Positions 32,995 through 46,718 are shown, counted from the stretch's first letter. The stretch: DNA of 64,000 bases from Lasiosphaeria ovina (GCA_033439765.1 JAULSN010000002.1:2046001-2110000); one strand, 5' to 3'. Program-made: numbers and translations. Notes: generated by a model from the sequence alone, not told the origin.

Positions 32995-35298
32995 TTCGGT
33001 TGTTTGTCTAATTATATGTCTTGGAAACAAGAGGAGCTGGCCTCAGACAATGTCTAGAACCATGGAGGTGAGAAGAATAGGATAGAAAATCGAACAGAAG
33101 ATTTGTTCTGCCCCTCGTTCATATTTGAGTAGTAATAATTTCCACTCGGCAAATTGCCGTCAACTGGACAAGTACCCTTTGCTCCGCTGCCCACTTTCGG
33201 GCACATTAGGCTGTATTAGTTGATCTCGCGGCATATCCATTGGCCAGTGATCTAAATCTAAGCCCATTAATGACACCCCGTGTCCTATAAGAGCCATTAA
33301 ATCACCTCGCTGGCCCGATCAAGCATCATCAAGAGCTGTTTTGAAATTGGTTGGGAGGAGAAAACGGTAGTGGTTGAATGGAAAGGGTTGAAAGAACCAC
33401 TTTGTCATTCCGTATCTACCTGGTTCAATCTCCAAAGGAATAAGCGACGGCAGGTATGGAAATCACAGGAGGAGGGAAGTTTCCTCATTGGAAAGCGATA
33501 ACTGAAGACTCAAGGAGAGGCGACAATTGAGACACCACCGTGACTACTAATTAGGTGGGATGATTGTTTTGTTGTTTATTGTGCTTTGTATGCAAGCAAG
33601 ATATAAACAGGTATGTGATGCTGCAACTTCCAACCCACTGGAAGAGCGTTTGGACTGTCGAATCTGCTCGGCATTTAGGGCCATGTTTGAAAGAGAGATG
33701 AAGGCCCACAGCCACACTCCCCTGTTAACCTCGGCCGTCACTCGGAGAACCGACTATAAAGTCCGGTCGATCAGCGTGTTTATCCCGATGATTGCTACCT
33801 AAAGCTCGGGTGCAACTAAGACAGCGAACTTGTGAGTTGAAACACAGGGCGATCAGGTGGTCATTGCTCATGCCAGCTCCAGCAAATCAGACGCCTCAGC
33901 GCCGGCTGCCGGCGTCGCCTCAGCCCGCCACAGGCCAAAGTTGCCAATTAAATGTGTTTATGCGAGAATAGGGGAGGGTGGTGAGGAGGTTTCCGAATTC
34001 TGCTGTAGCGGGTCTGATATTGGCACGACGAGGTAGGAATTTTCGTCCCTTTTCGCCGCGGGAAAGCGAATCTGGGCTCGCTCAGCTTTCAGCCAACCAG
34101 TTACGCCACACGCTAACCCGATGCGGACGACGAGAACGAGCATCTTTGGGATGGCTGCAAGCCACATGTAGGCGAAGAATATGCTGGCGGGTGCCAAAAC
34201 AGGGGAACCAATGGCGCGATTGTTCGAGTCGCTCAAATCGGGTCACGGCTGGTTGTCTGGACCTCGAATTTCAGATTGCCTGTCCAGGCTCAGCTAGGTG
34301 CGAACAGGTGGGCGGCGTCGGGCGCGTCTCTTTTGGGAGCAATACAGGCGCGTTAAATGAGTTGTATTGGACAGCTGAACACTCCCGCGAGAGCCGCGAC
34401 TCTTGGCACCTGCCGGATATCCGGACAGAGTCAGTGCCCGTGGTTAAGGAAGGGGCCACCAGGGGCGCTGGACGCCAGGAATCACTTCTTAGGGAAGTAG
34501 CAACCTGGAACCCACGAGGGGCGAGACCCTGACAGACCGGGGAAGCTGACACCTATCGCCCATACTTGCACACACAAATTTGTAGATCGCGGGAAATTGT
34601 GCGAAATGCAGTGGCGCACATCTCGCGGAGATCCCGCGGTCAAGCGCCTAGTTGAGCCTTCTTGCAGGGTATGAGTTTGGCGATGGTCGAATTCCCACGA
34701 ATCAACCCAGTCCAACTCTTGAGCTGAACTTCGAGCTGCCTCGGCCATTGAACCAAGCTCCAGGGTACCATCATTATTCCGAGACAGATGCGAAGCCCAA
34801 ACGAAGCCATGATCGCCGATTTCAGCCAGACCCAGGCTTGGTGGCTTGATACCGGTACGTGCTATGTACAAGCAGCACCACCAGCACGGTTCCAGCCATT
34901 CCCAATTATTGCGCCTCGACAACTGCCCATGCCATGCCGGTGCCCCATCATGACGGTTATATATACCGTCCCAAACAAGCCTGGCCAGGCCATGCCATCA
35001 GGGCCGAAGCTTGTGCCGGTATTCCCTTCTCGCCCAGGTCTCCCCGGGGACGTCTTTTTCTCCTAATTCTCCGACTATGTTAGGATTGCGAACTTCATTT
35101 ACAAGTACGGCCCCTGTCTTCCACGTCTCGGTCTCCTCTCCCCGTTCCCCGTTCCCCCCTCCCCCCTCCCCACCAGGTATCTAACACGCATGCTGTGGCT
35201 ACCCAGGCAGGAGACTCCGGAAGCGCAGCTCAGCGTCGTCATCTATTGCTCCTGAAATCGTTAACCAGGAAGCAGACGAATCATCAAGCCGATCAGCC
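32995..35298. other. Long intergenic stretch, no gene supported
   Basis: Several frames of 60-180 codons occur around 33560-34920 on both strands but most begin at TTG, overlap one another and give no motif. A pyrimidine-rich run (35140-35175) precedes the STAND gene start. Confidence 0.4.
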
Positions 35299-38200
35299 AT
35301 GGACACAATCCGAGCTGGACTGCACGAGTCGATGAATGGCCTGGTCGGGAAGGCCCACAAGCCCTCGGATGCTGTGAGCATCGCCGTCAGCACCGTCAGT
35401 GCTGCCAGTGACTCCGACGACTCGACCAAAACGGCCCACGTCGTACATGAAGATGAGACGCTCTCTTCGGTCACGGCCGTCTCACACAGCCAAAGCTCGA
35501 CGGCTTCGATCCAAATCACCCGTCTCATTGACACCAGCCGAGCCATTCGAGGCCACATCTGCGGCTTTGAAGAATACAACGAGACCTTCTTCAAGTCCCT
35601 GGACCTGGAGTCTTATCTCGCGTGCATCTCGGACCACCGCCTCGTCCATATGCCCCCGCGCGGCAGCGACTGGGACCGCGTGCTCAAATCAGCCCAGTTC
35701 TTCGGCCTCCAGCTGTGGAGGCTGGGGTCTAAAGTCGACAGCTTCTGTTTCGGCGCCGAAGTCGCATCCATCACGGCCTTGGGAAGCACCCAGGTCTTGC
35801 TCGAGGTTCGTCGACGCGGTTTGCTGCACGATTTACGTGGCAGTTGACAAAGACTGACTGGGACGTTTAGATTGGACCTCGCCAAGCCAAGGCCCTCCTG
35901 CCAACCTTCAAGGCCCTGTATAAGCTGGCCATCCTCATATCCAACATCAGCCAGATCAACGACATCTTCTCGGGCCCGAGAGAGGTGAAGGAGGCCGTCG
36001 CTCACCTCTACTGCGACTTGGTCGAGTTGGTGGGCGACATTGCGGTTCTGTACCGGAAGAAGATCAGCAATCTGAAGCCGGGCGCCTCCGTCGTCCTCAA
36101 CTTTGAAGCTTCTTTTGGGAGCGCCATGGCTGGCATTCTGAAGAGGCGAGACCAAGTCACCGCGAAGCTATGGTCACTCAAGCTCGGCAGTAGAGTCGCT
36201 GGGCTCACCCTCGAGGCCATTCGGCATCGACTGAAGCAAGATCGCTCGGCCCGGGGCGCCTTCTACGATCAGGTCTCGGACAGCATGAAACGCGCCGAGG
36301 GCACTTGCGAGTGGCTCAAAAGTCCCCTTGTCGAGTTCTTTAGGAGCCACGACAAGGCGCTGACAATCACGGGCGACATCGGTACCGGGAAGACCTTTCT
36401 TTCTGGGTGGATTGAAGAACGTTTGCAACGCCCCCTTGATCACGCTCAGTACTCAACTTTGGCGTACAGTTTCCGTAAGTCTTCACATCTCCATGCACCG
36501 TGCCTAGCCATGGGCTCTTAGCTGATCTTCCCCAGCCTTCGATTCTCCCGCCGGGTGCACTCCACTCGCATTCCTCAAGAGCATTTTGTTCCAGCTTCTA
36601 GAGAAGAACGTGGGTGACTTCGGCTTGTACGAGAAGCTTGTTGCTGCGTTTGAGGCGTACGACAAGCACCACAGCACGGAAAAGCTCGAGTCTTCTCTCT
36701 GGAGGGCCTTCGAGTCTGGGCTCCGGACGCTGAACAGTCGCCTTGTCAACCTCGTTATCGTCGTGGATGGCTTCCACGACATTGTTGGGCCACAGACCCC
36801 TTTGGACTTCCATAAGACACTGCGTGGATGCATTGGGAAGTTCAAGACAATCCGCATGATCACCTTGTCCAAAGCCATCTCGCATCTGAGCGATGGCTGC
36901 AGGCATTTTATCATCACGCCTCAACACTTGCAGGTCGACATCAAGGCGTATTTCCGGCAGCGTTTTGCCGAGTTCCAGTGCTTTGGTCAACTCAAGCCCG
37001 AAGCAAAGGAAAAAACTGTGCATGAGCTTTCTCTGAAAGCCAAATCATCCTTCATTTGGGCCTACCTTGTGGCTCAGATGCTAGCAAAGGAGGCGCCGAC
37101 TTCTTCGCCTGAGGCCTTTTCTCAGGCCGCCCACCACGCCTCCACCAGCTCCGACGAGATCTTGAAGAAGCTTGTTGCCAGAATCTCTTTGAAGAACGAC
37201 ACCACCGAAGCACTGCTTTGCTCCATGCTTGCTGCCGACAGACCTCTGTCGGTTGCCGAGTTATCTGAGCTTTTGCGGGTCGACATCAAGGCTCGGCGTT
37301 TTGGAGTTGCGGTTGACGTCCCGAAGCACATCAAATCAGCTTGCAGTGATATTGTGGTCATCGAGAATGGCAGCGCTCACTTCAAGAGCAGGACAATCCG
37401 CACTTACATGCATGGCCTGATGGGCAAATCTTTGCCGGCGCCTCGAGATGCTCAACGCCACTTGACCTTGGCCCTTCTTCTCTACTCCAAGCTCACGTTA
37501 CCGGATGTCTCGGAGCCATCTTTTGACCTTCTTGGAGATACAGTCATGGATCAAAACTTCCACTCTCACGCACTTCTATACTACGCTGTTCGACACTGGC
37601 AATCTCACTTTCGTGCGTCCAGCTTCTACGGAGCGAAAGGGGAGCTGGTTTTGACCAAGGACTTTCACGAAGTTTTCCCAGCCTCATGCCATTTCGCCCT
37701 CCTCGAACGGTCGAGCTGCTACCATAACCTGACCACGCCATCGCTGGTTGAGTTCCACGACTTCTCTCTGAAGGTTCGAGAGGCATGCTTTGGCCAGAAG
37801 CACATATCGGTTCTGCAGACCTTGATTATTCTCGGCAACATCCACATCACGGCTTCGGACACTCTCGTCGGGGCCAAATTCTTCTACAGAGCGGCGTCTG
37901 TAGGGAAGGTGATTTTGTCACAACTCAGTGCGGTCGTGGTGACATGCACAAATTACTTCCTACAATACACGGAGACCATCACCATCACGACGCGCACCGA
38001 GATTGTCACCTACCGGGAAGAAATGATCCTCTTCATGATTGAGATTTGCAAGGGCAAGCACGGAGCATCCAGCGATCTGGTGATCAAATGGTACGAAGTG
38101 CTGGCCAAATTGTATGTTGACATCAAGGAAGAATTCCGAGCGACGTTGATCTACAAGGAGCTTTACGAGATCTATGTCGTTCGTTTCGGCAGAAAGTCGC

Positions 38201-41200
38201 CACAGGCTCGCCGCCTTACAGAGCATCTCGGAGGACTTGACATTGTCCTCAAAGGCGAAACGAAGACAGACGTCAAGGAGTATGCCGGGTTCTTGCTGGG
38301 GGCCACCGAAGATCTCAATATGGAAGACGAGCGACGGATCTCCATCCTTCTCCGGCTTGCTCTGTTTTACGAGTCTCAAAAGCAGTGGTACCTGGCCGAG
38401 AACCTATACATCAAGCTCTGGAGACACATCTCAGAGGTTTGCCGCATCAAAGCAACCATTGAGCTTCACATCACCAAGATCACCATCGCCGTTGAGTACG
38501 TTCGGTTTTTGCAAAGACTGAAGCGTAACGAAGAAGCTTGCAACATCTTGATCTGCCTTTGGGCCGAATATGAGCATCACAGCTTTGAAGAGAAGAAAAT
38601 CATCGTCCTCATCAGGGAGGTCGGCGTCTTGTTCAAAGTGTGCGGCCTTCTTGACGTTGCCATTTCAATCTTGACCAAGGTCTGGGGCTGGTTCAAGGGC
38701 AAAGGCAAGGTGGATGACGAGGATGCGGTCCAGACTACTGTATTGATTACAGAGGTCGTTGAGGAAATTACCCAGACCACAGTGACCACCAAGACGACCA
38801 CCACCACAACCTCGGAGACTACCGAGACGGTTGTCAGGGAGATCTTCGAGACGCATCTCACGAGGTGCAAGAAGAGCAAGGTTGATGCCGTCTTCTTCAA
38901 GTCATGCGTCGCCCTCGCCAACCTCTACATCAAGCTCCAGAACTGGGAGCAGGCCGAGATTGTCATCAAGCAGACCCTGGAGATCACCTGGAAGGCTATC
39001 CTGACGGCAGAGGTCACCATCAAGATTACCGAACACTTCGCTTCGGAATGCATCTTGGTTGCCACTCGCCTGGCCGTATGCTATCACCAACAGAAGTTGT
39101 TCGATAAGGCCGAGAGTATCTACCTCCGAATCTTCCACGCGTGCCTTGCGTCCTTGCACTTGGAAGATGTCAGAGTTGAAGAGACCCTTGCCGTGCTCAT
39201 CAAGTTCTACGAGGAACACCATCGCCACGAGAAGGTCATTGAGGTCTATGTCGAGCTTCTTGCGAGGTACCGCAAACAACTCGGACACACCCACAAGCTG
39301 ACCATCAAGGTCTTGTATGCCTTGGCTACTCATTGCGAACTCTTGGGACGCCACGGTGCGTATGACTATTACATCGAGATCGTCACAGTGCTCAACAAGC
39401 ACAAAAAGCATTGCCATCATGATGCTTTCCAGGCAGCCGTGGTCTTGGTCAGGTACTACCATGAGAGGAAGTGCTGGACGGAACTCCAACACATCTGTCA
39501 CGTTCTGTGGGAGACGTTTTTGCACCACCACAAGGAAGTCCACTTTTCAGAGGACATCATCCAGCTCGTCTTTGAGAAGTATGTCTACGTACTAGAGTTT
39601 CACGCCAAGGTTGAGCTTTCTGTGCTTTACGACATCACAAAAAGGTTCCATGAGACGGTCACAGTTGTGTTTGGTGTCGCCGCGTCCATCGTGATCGTGG
39701 CGATGCTTTCCCTAGCCAAGATCTGCGAGCGGCACGAGAAGCATTACCAAGAGTCGATCACGATCTACGAGGAAGTCATCAAGCGCATCACCACGACCAA
39801 AACTACGACGACCACAACTACGGAGATTACAATCAACACCGTTAAAAAGCGTTTGTCGAAGGTTTATGTGACACTCATTACCTCTGGTTCTTCGAAGACG
39901 GCTGTCACCGTCACGACAATCGAGCGAGCCATTGTCATTTGTCTCGAGTCGTATGCCCAGCTACGCATTGAGTTTGGATGCTGGCATGAGAAAACACTTT
40001 TCAAGCTGAGGGACGTCATCGTTTTGTACCAGAAGCTGGGGAGCAAGGAGTCACACGCAAAGATCATCGAATTACTGCAGGTTGCTTTTATTTCCATTAC
40101 GACAACCACGTGTGGCTCTTTGTCTCTCTACCATGCCGCAGCGACTCTTGCATCGATCTACATTACAGCCGGCCTTGCCAAGCAGGGCCTCGCGCTGGTG
40201 CGTCATTTGCGTCATCTGGTCATCTTTGGGAAAGACTTTGAGATCAGCACAGAGATCAAGGTCACTCTTGACACATTGTCTATCAGCAAGGCCACCTTTG
40301 TCTTCCTCGTGTCATTTGAGCAGCGCATCACAGAAAAGATAGTCATGACGTTCTCGGAACTCATGGCCAGTACACTGCTCGAAATCTCTCTCTACGAGCA
40401 GTACAAGAAGGTCATCGAGATTGGGACGGAGACTGAAATCATGCTTCAGCACGGTTCCAGGCTACGGGCCTTCTGGGTCGAGCAAAGAGAGGATCATTTG
40501 CTCGCAGTGCTCGACAAAAAGCTGTTTCACATCTTCAAGACCAAGTACTCGGCCTTTATAACGACACACGATGACTACACTCGCATCTTCTACCTTGCCT
40601 TATCAGCGTCTCTTGCAAAGGATGAGGCCAGGGTCGACTTTGCGGCGTTGGCATGCAAGTCTGGCAATGCCAAGGTAGCCGAGCTGCTTGAGTCAGGCGA
40701 CTTCAAGAAAGCTCTAGAGGTTGCAAAGTGCACCTTCCACTTTGCCGGCAAGCAGAAGTTCTACGGCAACTTGCAGCACGTTCGGTATGCTTACAGGCTA
40801 GCCGAGTTGATGGCTGGAATCGACGCCCGGAAGCCGACCGACGCCAAGCTCTGGGCCGAGTTCCTCAAGCTCTCCAAGGAAATCACGAACGAGGCATTAG
40901 CCATTTTCAAGGCGAACGGCATTGACTTTGTGCGATTGAGGTTTGAAGACCTGAGTGGGATTGTGCGCCTGCTCGGAAGTCAGCAGAACTACGGAGAACT
41001 CGAGGTACGTACAGGTTCACGTTCGACAAGTTCCCTTCCCCAAAAGAGTAGCATTGCTACGCCTTTAACCACAGTATGCTGACAGTTACACTCACAGGCC
41101 CTCCTACTCAAGCTTTGGCAGTCGCGCGAAGTGCAAAAGACGTGGCATAGCGGCCGCGTCCTCAGCATCGGGAAACTGATGGTGCATGCCCACGTTGCCG

Positions 41201-41865
41201 CGAAAAATATCCCGGCGGCCATTGAGCTTGCAGACATCATGTGCTACAACTTGCGGCGCAGCCGCGGAGTGTTGGACCCAGTGACGGTCGAGATGTCACA
41301 GATGCTGGCAGCTCTGTATACATCCGACAACCGCGTCGGCAGGTCCATTGACGTTCACGAGCAAATCCTTCGCGAGATTGAAGCTGCTCTTCGCAAGCAA
41401 GGGCAAGGCCATGGCCACCACGAGAGAATATACCAGGCTGCAGAAAACGGCGGCAGCACGAATGGCCATCAGCAACTTGTTGCCTTTAAGCCGAAATCTG
41501 AGGAGGATTTTGCAAAGACGGCGAGCTGGCAGCTGGAGCTGCTCAAGAGAGCCCATCTGCGACTTGGCGGCTGGACGAAATCTGAGCAAGAGTTCACGGA
41601 GCTCTATTCGCGCCTCGCAGCTCTCTTTGGCAAGGGCGATCTGAAGGGCCCCAGTCCCGACACGTGGTCCAAGGCAGGCAACAAAGACAAGCCGGACGAC
41701 ATGATCGGCAGGTATGTCGGGCCAAGGGAGTGGGAGTGGCGGTTGGACAGCGATAATGAGATCTTTGGGAGCCACAAAGCGGCGAATGGAAACGGAGAGG
41801 TTGAGAGCGGCAGCAAGTGGGGTGTCAACCACACTTGGGTCGCGAGTCAGCAGTGGCTCTTGTAG
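35299..41865 (+). CDS. STAND (NLR-like) NTPase with TPR array
   Basis: Four exons (35299-35805, 35871-36474, 36536-41004, 41098-41865) give about 2115 aa, all junctions in phase. Residues 1-330 include a helical N-terminal domain (IGPRQAKALLPTFKALYKLA, AHLYCDLVELVGDIAVLYRK) resembling the DUF7708-type region found ahead of fungal NACHT domains. The P-loop is GDIGTGKTF near residue 337, the Walker B-like strand is LVIVVDGFHD, and winged-helix-like sequence (LLCSMLAADRPLSVAELSEL) follows. From about residue 600 to the end there are many TPR-like helices such as ALANLYIKLQNWEQAEIVIK and RLAVCYHQQKLFDKAESIYL, separated by Thr-rich insertions. In fungi such proteins act as non-self or cell-death receptors. 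The trigger and downstream partner are unknown. Confidence 0.88.
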
Positions 41866-42378
41866 GCGCCGGCTCTGATGCAATGACGAAGATGTTGCTG
41901 GATGTTGGGTAATGAAGGGTTTGTGGTGTCGGGGTTGGGATAATTGTTGAGCGGTTGATTTCTTTTGTCTTTTTGTTCGTTCACTTCCCTTGATACGCCA
42001 TGACGGCACTGTCCTTGTCTTTTAGTTTTTATATACCTGTAACTTGTACGGTTTAATACAACTCTAATGCCAAAACTTTTACTGCATCGGTTTTGCCAAG
42101 CACTGTTTTTGCATCTGCTTCCATCACAAGAAGCTTCGTAACCTTGTAGTCCTGGTTTATTTGTGTAGTCTCCGATAAAGCAGACTCAGTCTATAAAGGT
42201 AGGGCTAGTTGAAATGGCTCTTTCTGATTGGCTAATTAAGTCTCATCTCATCAACAGCACTTGAGTTCAAATTGAGTCAGTGGGCGGCAACTTCAAACGT
42301 CAATCGAGATTCATTTAACAACTATCTAGGTAGATATATAACTCTGGTTCGAGGGCCTGCCTTTTGACACTGCCTTAC
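41866..42378. other. Convergent intergenic region
   Basis: 3' flanks of the STAND gene (plus) and the DUF2235-type gene (minus). The sequence CAGTGGGCGGCAA at about 42279 resembles the mariner TIR end but has no TA flank and no partner nearby. Confidence 0.4.
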
Positions 42379-43873
42379 TCATTTAGTCCAGACTAAAACT
42401 AGTTCTAGAGGGTCCTGCCTCTTGGAAACCACTTGTTTAGGTATTTCTTTTCGACCAGAGGATCCTGGCTCTCTCCGAGCCTGGGGTTTGGAGGGAACCT
42501 GCCTCTTGAAATCAGCTTGTTTAGCTAGTTTTTCTTTTGACTGGAGAACCCTGCCTTTCTTCGAGCTCTGTGTTGCACTGCGAGGATCCTGCCCCTCCTC
42601 GGGCGTGTTGGCCGGGAACAGCGTCTTCCACACCTTGGCCAGCACCGACTTGGCGAGGTTGGGCATCTGCGCGATGCCCGTGTACCACCGGAAGCTCTCC
42701 ACGCTGTTGGTGATGATGTGCAGCCGCACGTTGTTGCTCCACTTCGCGCGGTCCTCGTCGCCCAGGAAGATCCACACGCCGATCTTGGAGTCGACGGCCA
42801 TGACCGCCGGCGTGGTGCCGTGCCTGCGCAGGATGAACTGCATCAGCAGCGACTCGTTGACGTCGAGCAGGAGCCGGAACTTGTCCACCATCCATATTAG
42901 CGTCACTTCGGAGCTGGTGTTGCCCGGGTCGTCCGAGGCGCCGCCGACGCGCGTGTAGAAGCCAGGAAAGAGGGTTTGGTTGACCTTTGCGTAGGATCCG
43001 TCTCCGTAGATGGCGCAGGGGAAGCTTTGGCGGTGCTCCGACACGGCGCAGGCGTGGGCCACCTTGTGGATGGCGTCCCGGTTGTCGATTTGCTCGGAAA
43101 AGACGTATTTATCGCTGTGGAAGGTGAAGGGTCCAATATCTAGCTTGCCGATGGACGAAACCGTGTCCCAAACGTCGATGAAGGGCACAGCGATGTTCTC
43201 CTTGTGCAGGAAGGCCGTGTGCTTGGTCAGCTTAGTCTTGTTTTGCGCCTTGGACCACTCGTTGAAGATTTCCTCGATTATTATGTCAAAGTCGTCGAGC
43301 TCCTTGCCTTCTTTGACGTTGTTGGGGTTGAGCGACAGGTCTTGCTGCCACTTGTAGATGCCCACGTCGGCGATGAAGGACGCGAGCATACGAGCCACAT
43401 AGACGCCGCGCGGGAAGCCGAAGAACAGCCTGTCGGGGTTTGTTGCCTGGTGGCTCCAGTTCCACATAGCGGTAGAGATTGCGGATTATGTCGGGGGAGG
43501 CGGCGGCGAACATCAGGTCATTGGTCTTGTGCAGATCCCTGTAGGACCCCAGGCCCGGCTGGTACAAGACGGCCTGGTTTCGCTTGCCGTCGGCCGACTT
43601 GGGCTCGAAGATGCAAGACGTCTTGGCCACGTTGCTGATCTTGTGCAGTTTCAGGTCACGGATCTGGTTGTTCCCCGTGCCGTCGATGCAGATGATATGG
43701 TCCGTGGGGAGGCTGGCATCGCGCGAGCCGAGGTTGTACTCGTCTGCAGGCATGCCATAGATGGTATCGAACACGACGTAGTAGCCACGAAGCTTGGGTT
43801 AACCCGAAGTCGATAAATCCTGAGAGCTTGAGCGAGATGGCGGGCCGCGGATCGACACGGAACTGGAGGCCAT
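42379..43873 (-). pseudogene. Damaged DUF2235 / Tle1-like alpha/beta-hydrolase gene
   Basis: A possible exon 1 (43873-43804, MASSSVSIRGPPSRSSSQDL) joins across a 60-bp intron to HIICIDGTGNNQIRDL, the family's N-terminal D-G-T motif. The frame then breaks near 43455-43475 and resumes one base off as RLFFGFPRGVYVARMLASFI, followed by FIDVWDTVSSIGKLDIGPF and a long C-terminal part ending in a basic tail at 42379. In relatives the nucleophile elbow reads G-F-S-R-G; here it is G-F-P-R-G, so the catalytic Ser is absent. Relatives are phospholipase-like hydrolases or uncharacterised fungal proteins. The frame break could be an assembly error, but the missing Ser supports loss of hydrolase activity. 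Confidence 0.75.
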
Positions 43874-45601
43874 GGTGTCTGTCACAACAAATTATACATG
43901 CCACGTAAAGATTGGTTGATTGGCAGTCGCAGAGGGGAGGGGAATAGAGATTGTGAAGATGCAGTTCAGTCCCGTCCACAATAGCAGAGAGTTCCTCCAT
44001 TTTATAAGTCGGCCAGCTCAGTTCATTCACAACCTCGCAATCAATCAATCAATCAACCCGTACCATTTGCATCCATCATGATCATCCAACAGGCCAACAC
44101 ACCAACAGCACGGTAACACGGGGGCGAACAGTTGCCAGGCCATGTTGATTGTTGGAGAGCTGAGCTATTTTTATTTTTCACCAACCCAACGCTGTAGGGT
44201 TTGACGACAAAGGGGTATTTGGGCCACAAAATGGTAAACATTGTTGTCCCGTGTGCCACCTCAGGAAGCTATTTTTGATATTCCATGCCTTGGCAGCCTT
44301 GCCAATTGGCAGCACTTTACGGCCCATTAGTTTTGGAATTGAGGGCAGCTGGTAATTACCTGGGAGGAAGTCAACTTTGATTTCTGTTTTTGGACGGATC
44401 GTGATGAAACAAGTGCCTCAACTCTCGCCGTTGTTGCGTCGCCCGAGTCATGGCTGGGGCTCGGGGTGGGAGGCCCAAAAGGGAAAACGGTCTATATGCC
44501 CGCCGTTGCTGTGTCACAACTCGGTAGCCGAGGCCCAAAGGGGAGAAAAGTGTGCGAAGGGTGCCGCCTCCGACCTCGCGGTTGGGTGGGCCTCTCCTCT
44601 TCTGCGTCGCATAATTACTATAATATTTGTGGCCGCATGTTGATGTCGCCGCAGCTCAGCTCACACGAACTCCGCTTTGAACAAGAGTCAATGCCGTGCC
44701 GGAGATGGGAGCCAGGAATATATTGGACGTTTCTGTGTCTGTGTCTGTGTTTGTGCCGGTCTGTCTGGTTGGGAGGGACGGGAAGGTGCCCGTTGGGCTG
44801 CTGCGCCATGCCTAATCGTGGTCGGCCCCGCGGCACCTGCCGTGGAGCCACCCAACTCTAGAAGCGCTCCTGCCTAAGGTAAGGTAGGTATTTAAGGTTC
44901 CTCCTCACCTTACCTGTACTTAAGGTACTGTACTTGATCGAAGCGGATCCGCAGGATCATACCACCTTACCTACCTAGGTAGGTATTCATAGTTCATGGG
45001 ATGATGAAATCAAAGGCAGGCTGGCCGCGACAATGGGCCGAACCTCATCCTTATATCTCCCCAAGTAAGGTAATGGCCTAGGTAATTATCTATCAATCTA
45101 GTTATCTCTCCCGTGTCACGACAAAACCAACATGGAACAACCACCCATATCCATCACAACACGACCTTACCTTTTCATCAAGTTGAATTGTCCACGCCGC
45201 TTATCCCCCCCTCGCCTCTCGCCCTTTCTCCATCTTGATTACGTCTGAGGCCCCAGCGTTCGATTGGTTCACCCATCTCTCATCCATCCACCTTCACTTT
45301 GAATTCATTTTTCTCAAGACACATTAGCCGTGTGCAGCTCCGATAACCGCTAAGAGGGGGGGAGGGTGACACAGATATCAGAGACTATTAACTACCTTAA
45401 TTATTATCTGTTTTGTAATGAGGGCCAGTTCCCCTCGTATACTAGGTGGATCCAACAGTCATGCGTGTGCCTAGGCAAGTACCTAAATAATTTTGTCCTA
45501 GAACCAACAACGCTGCAGCGTTGAAAAACTCGCTTGATTAGTTCCGACGCGGAGATAACACCCACCCACCTTCCTGCAAGGCGGAGACTAATTACCAACT
45601 G

Positions 45602-45632
<31 letters not shown>

Positions 45633-46718
45633 CGAGAGAAGGAGAGACAGAGACAACTGGCACGGAGTAATAAACCATCTCACCCTCTCGGCTAGCTTTT
45701 CCCCATTTCACCTAGCGCAGACAGCGGTCCGCACGCGGAACCAGGTAACACGCAGCCCAGACAACCATCTCAGATCTCTCCGCTCCGCCCTACTCTATAT
45801 CTGGTATCACTGCGCACAAACTCTCTATCTGCCTCTCTGCCTCTTTGTCTCTCTCCCCATCTCGCCCTCCACCCATACAGACTCAGACAAACACCGGACT
45901 CGGACACGCAGGCTGGAACTCACGCACGAGATCTGAGACCAGAGACCCGGCACGATCCATCACCCGGACCTGTCCTGCAAAACGTGATAGTTATGCTGGG
46001 CATGTGGACATGTGGGCACATGTAGGGGGGTTCCTGCAACGCGCAACGCTCTCCGTGTTACCGTCCAGCCCATGTCTCTCTTCCTCCCCCTCTTGCCTCC
46101 TCCGCAAGAGTCTCAGCCCAGATCGGCTAAGACTCGAGGGCGAAAGAGGCTGAGAGCCGAGGTTGGTCCGCTTCTGTACGACGCCAGACAACGCCCCCTC
46201 TCCCCTCTCCCCAGAGTTTCAGACTCTGTGACTCTAGTCGCCTCTCGCAAAGCCCAAGCTCGATAACGTGCGCAGCAGATTCGGGCCGCTGCCGTTGCTT
46301 GGGCACGAGTGAAACACGCGTGGGTCGAAGTCTCAGCACAGCACACAGCTAGCCGGGAGGACAGCCGAGGCGGTGAGGCTGGCTCCTTGTCTTTGCCAAC
46401 GTCACCAATGTCTAGTCCTTTTCGCCTAGCGTATCCCAACTTTCCATCACAGCATGTCAAACCCAAAAACAGGTGTTAACAAGGCTTGGCACTAGGCATA
46501 TAGAGTTGATTAGGTATATAGAGATCCGACTTTGAAACTAGGTAAATAAGTAAGACAACAACCAGCAACGCTAATGCACCTGACCAAAGCACGCAAAAAC
46601 CTCGCAGTCCCGCTCAGACAGTCAGTCCCCGATAACGCCGATATCATGCCGTGTTCGACCCACGGATACGAGACACACATACACTACTGACGCAGTGCCC
46701 AAAAACGCAAAAAAAAAC
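43874..46718. other. Long gene-poor stretch with simple repeats
   Basis: No coding frame is supported. It includes iterated AAGGTA/TACCTT words with a CCTAGGTAGGTA palindromic core at about 44875-45085, a GA microsatellite at 45602-45653 and a C/T-rich part near 45770-45860. Confidence 0.45.
45602..45653 (+). repeat. GA-rich microsatellite
   Basis: Nearly uninterrupted GA dinucleotides with occasional GC and GG interruptions, in a non-coding region. Confidence 0.9.

Noticed and set aside
33978..34532. 184-codon frame upstream of the STAND gene
   Set aside because: Overlaps equally long frames on the other strand and shows no domain or signal peptide.
42275..42300. CAGTGGGCGGCAA similar to the mariner TIR
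   Set aside because: No TA flank, similarity ends after 13 bases and no inverse partner is found nearby.
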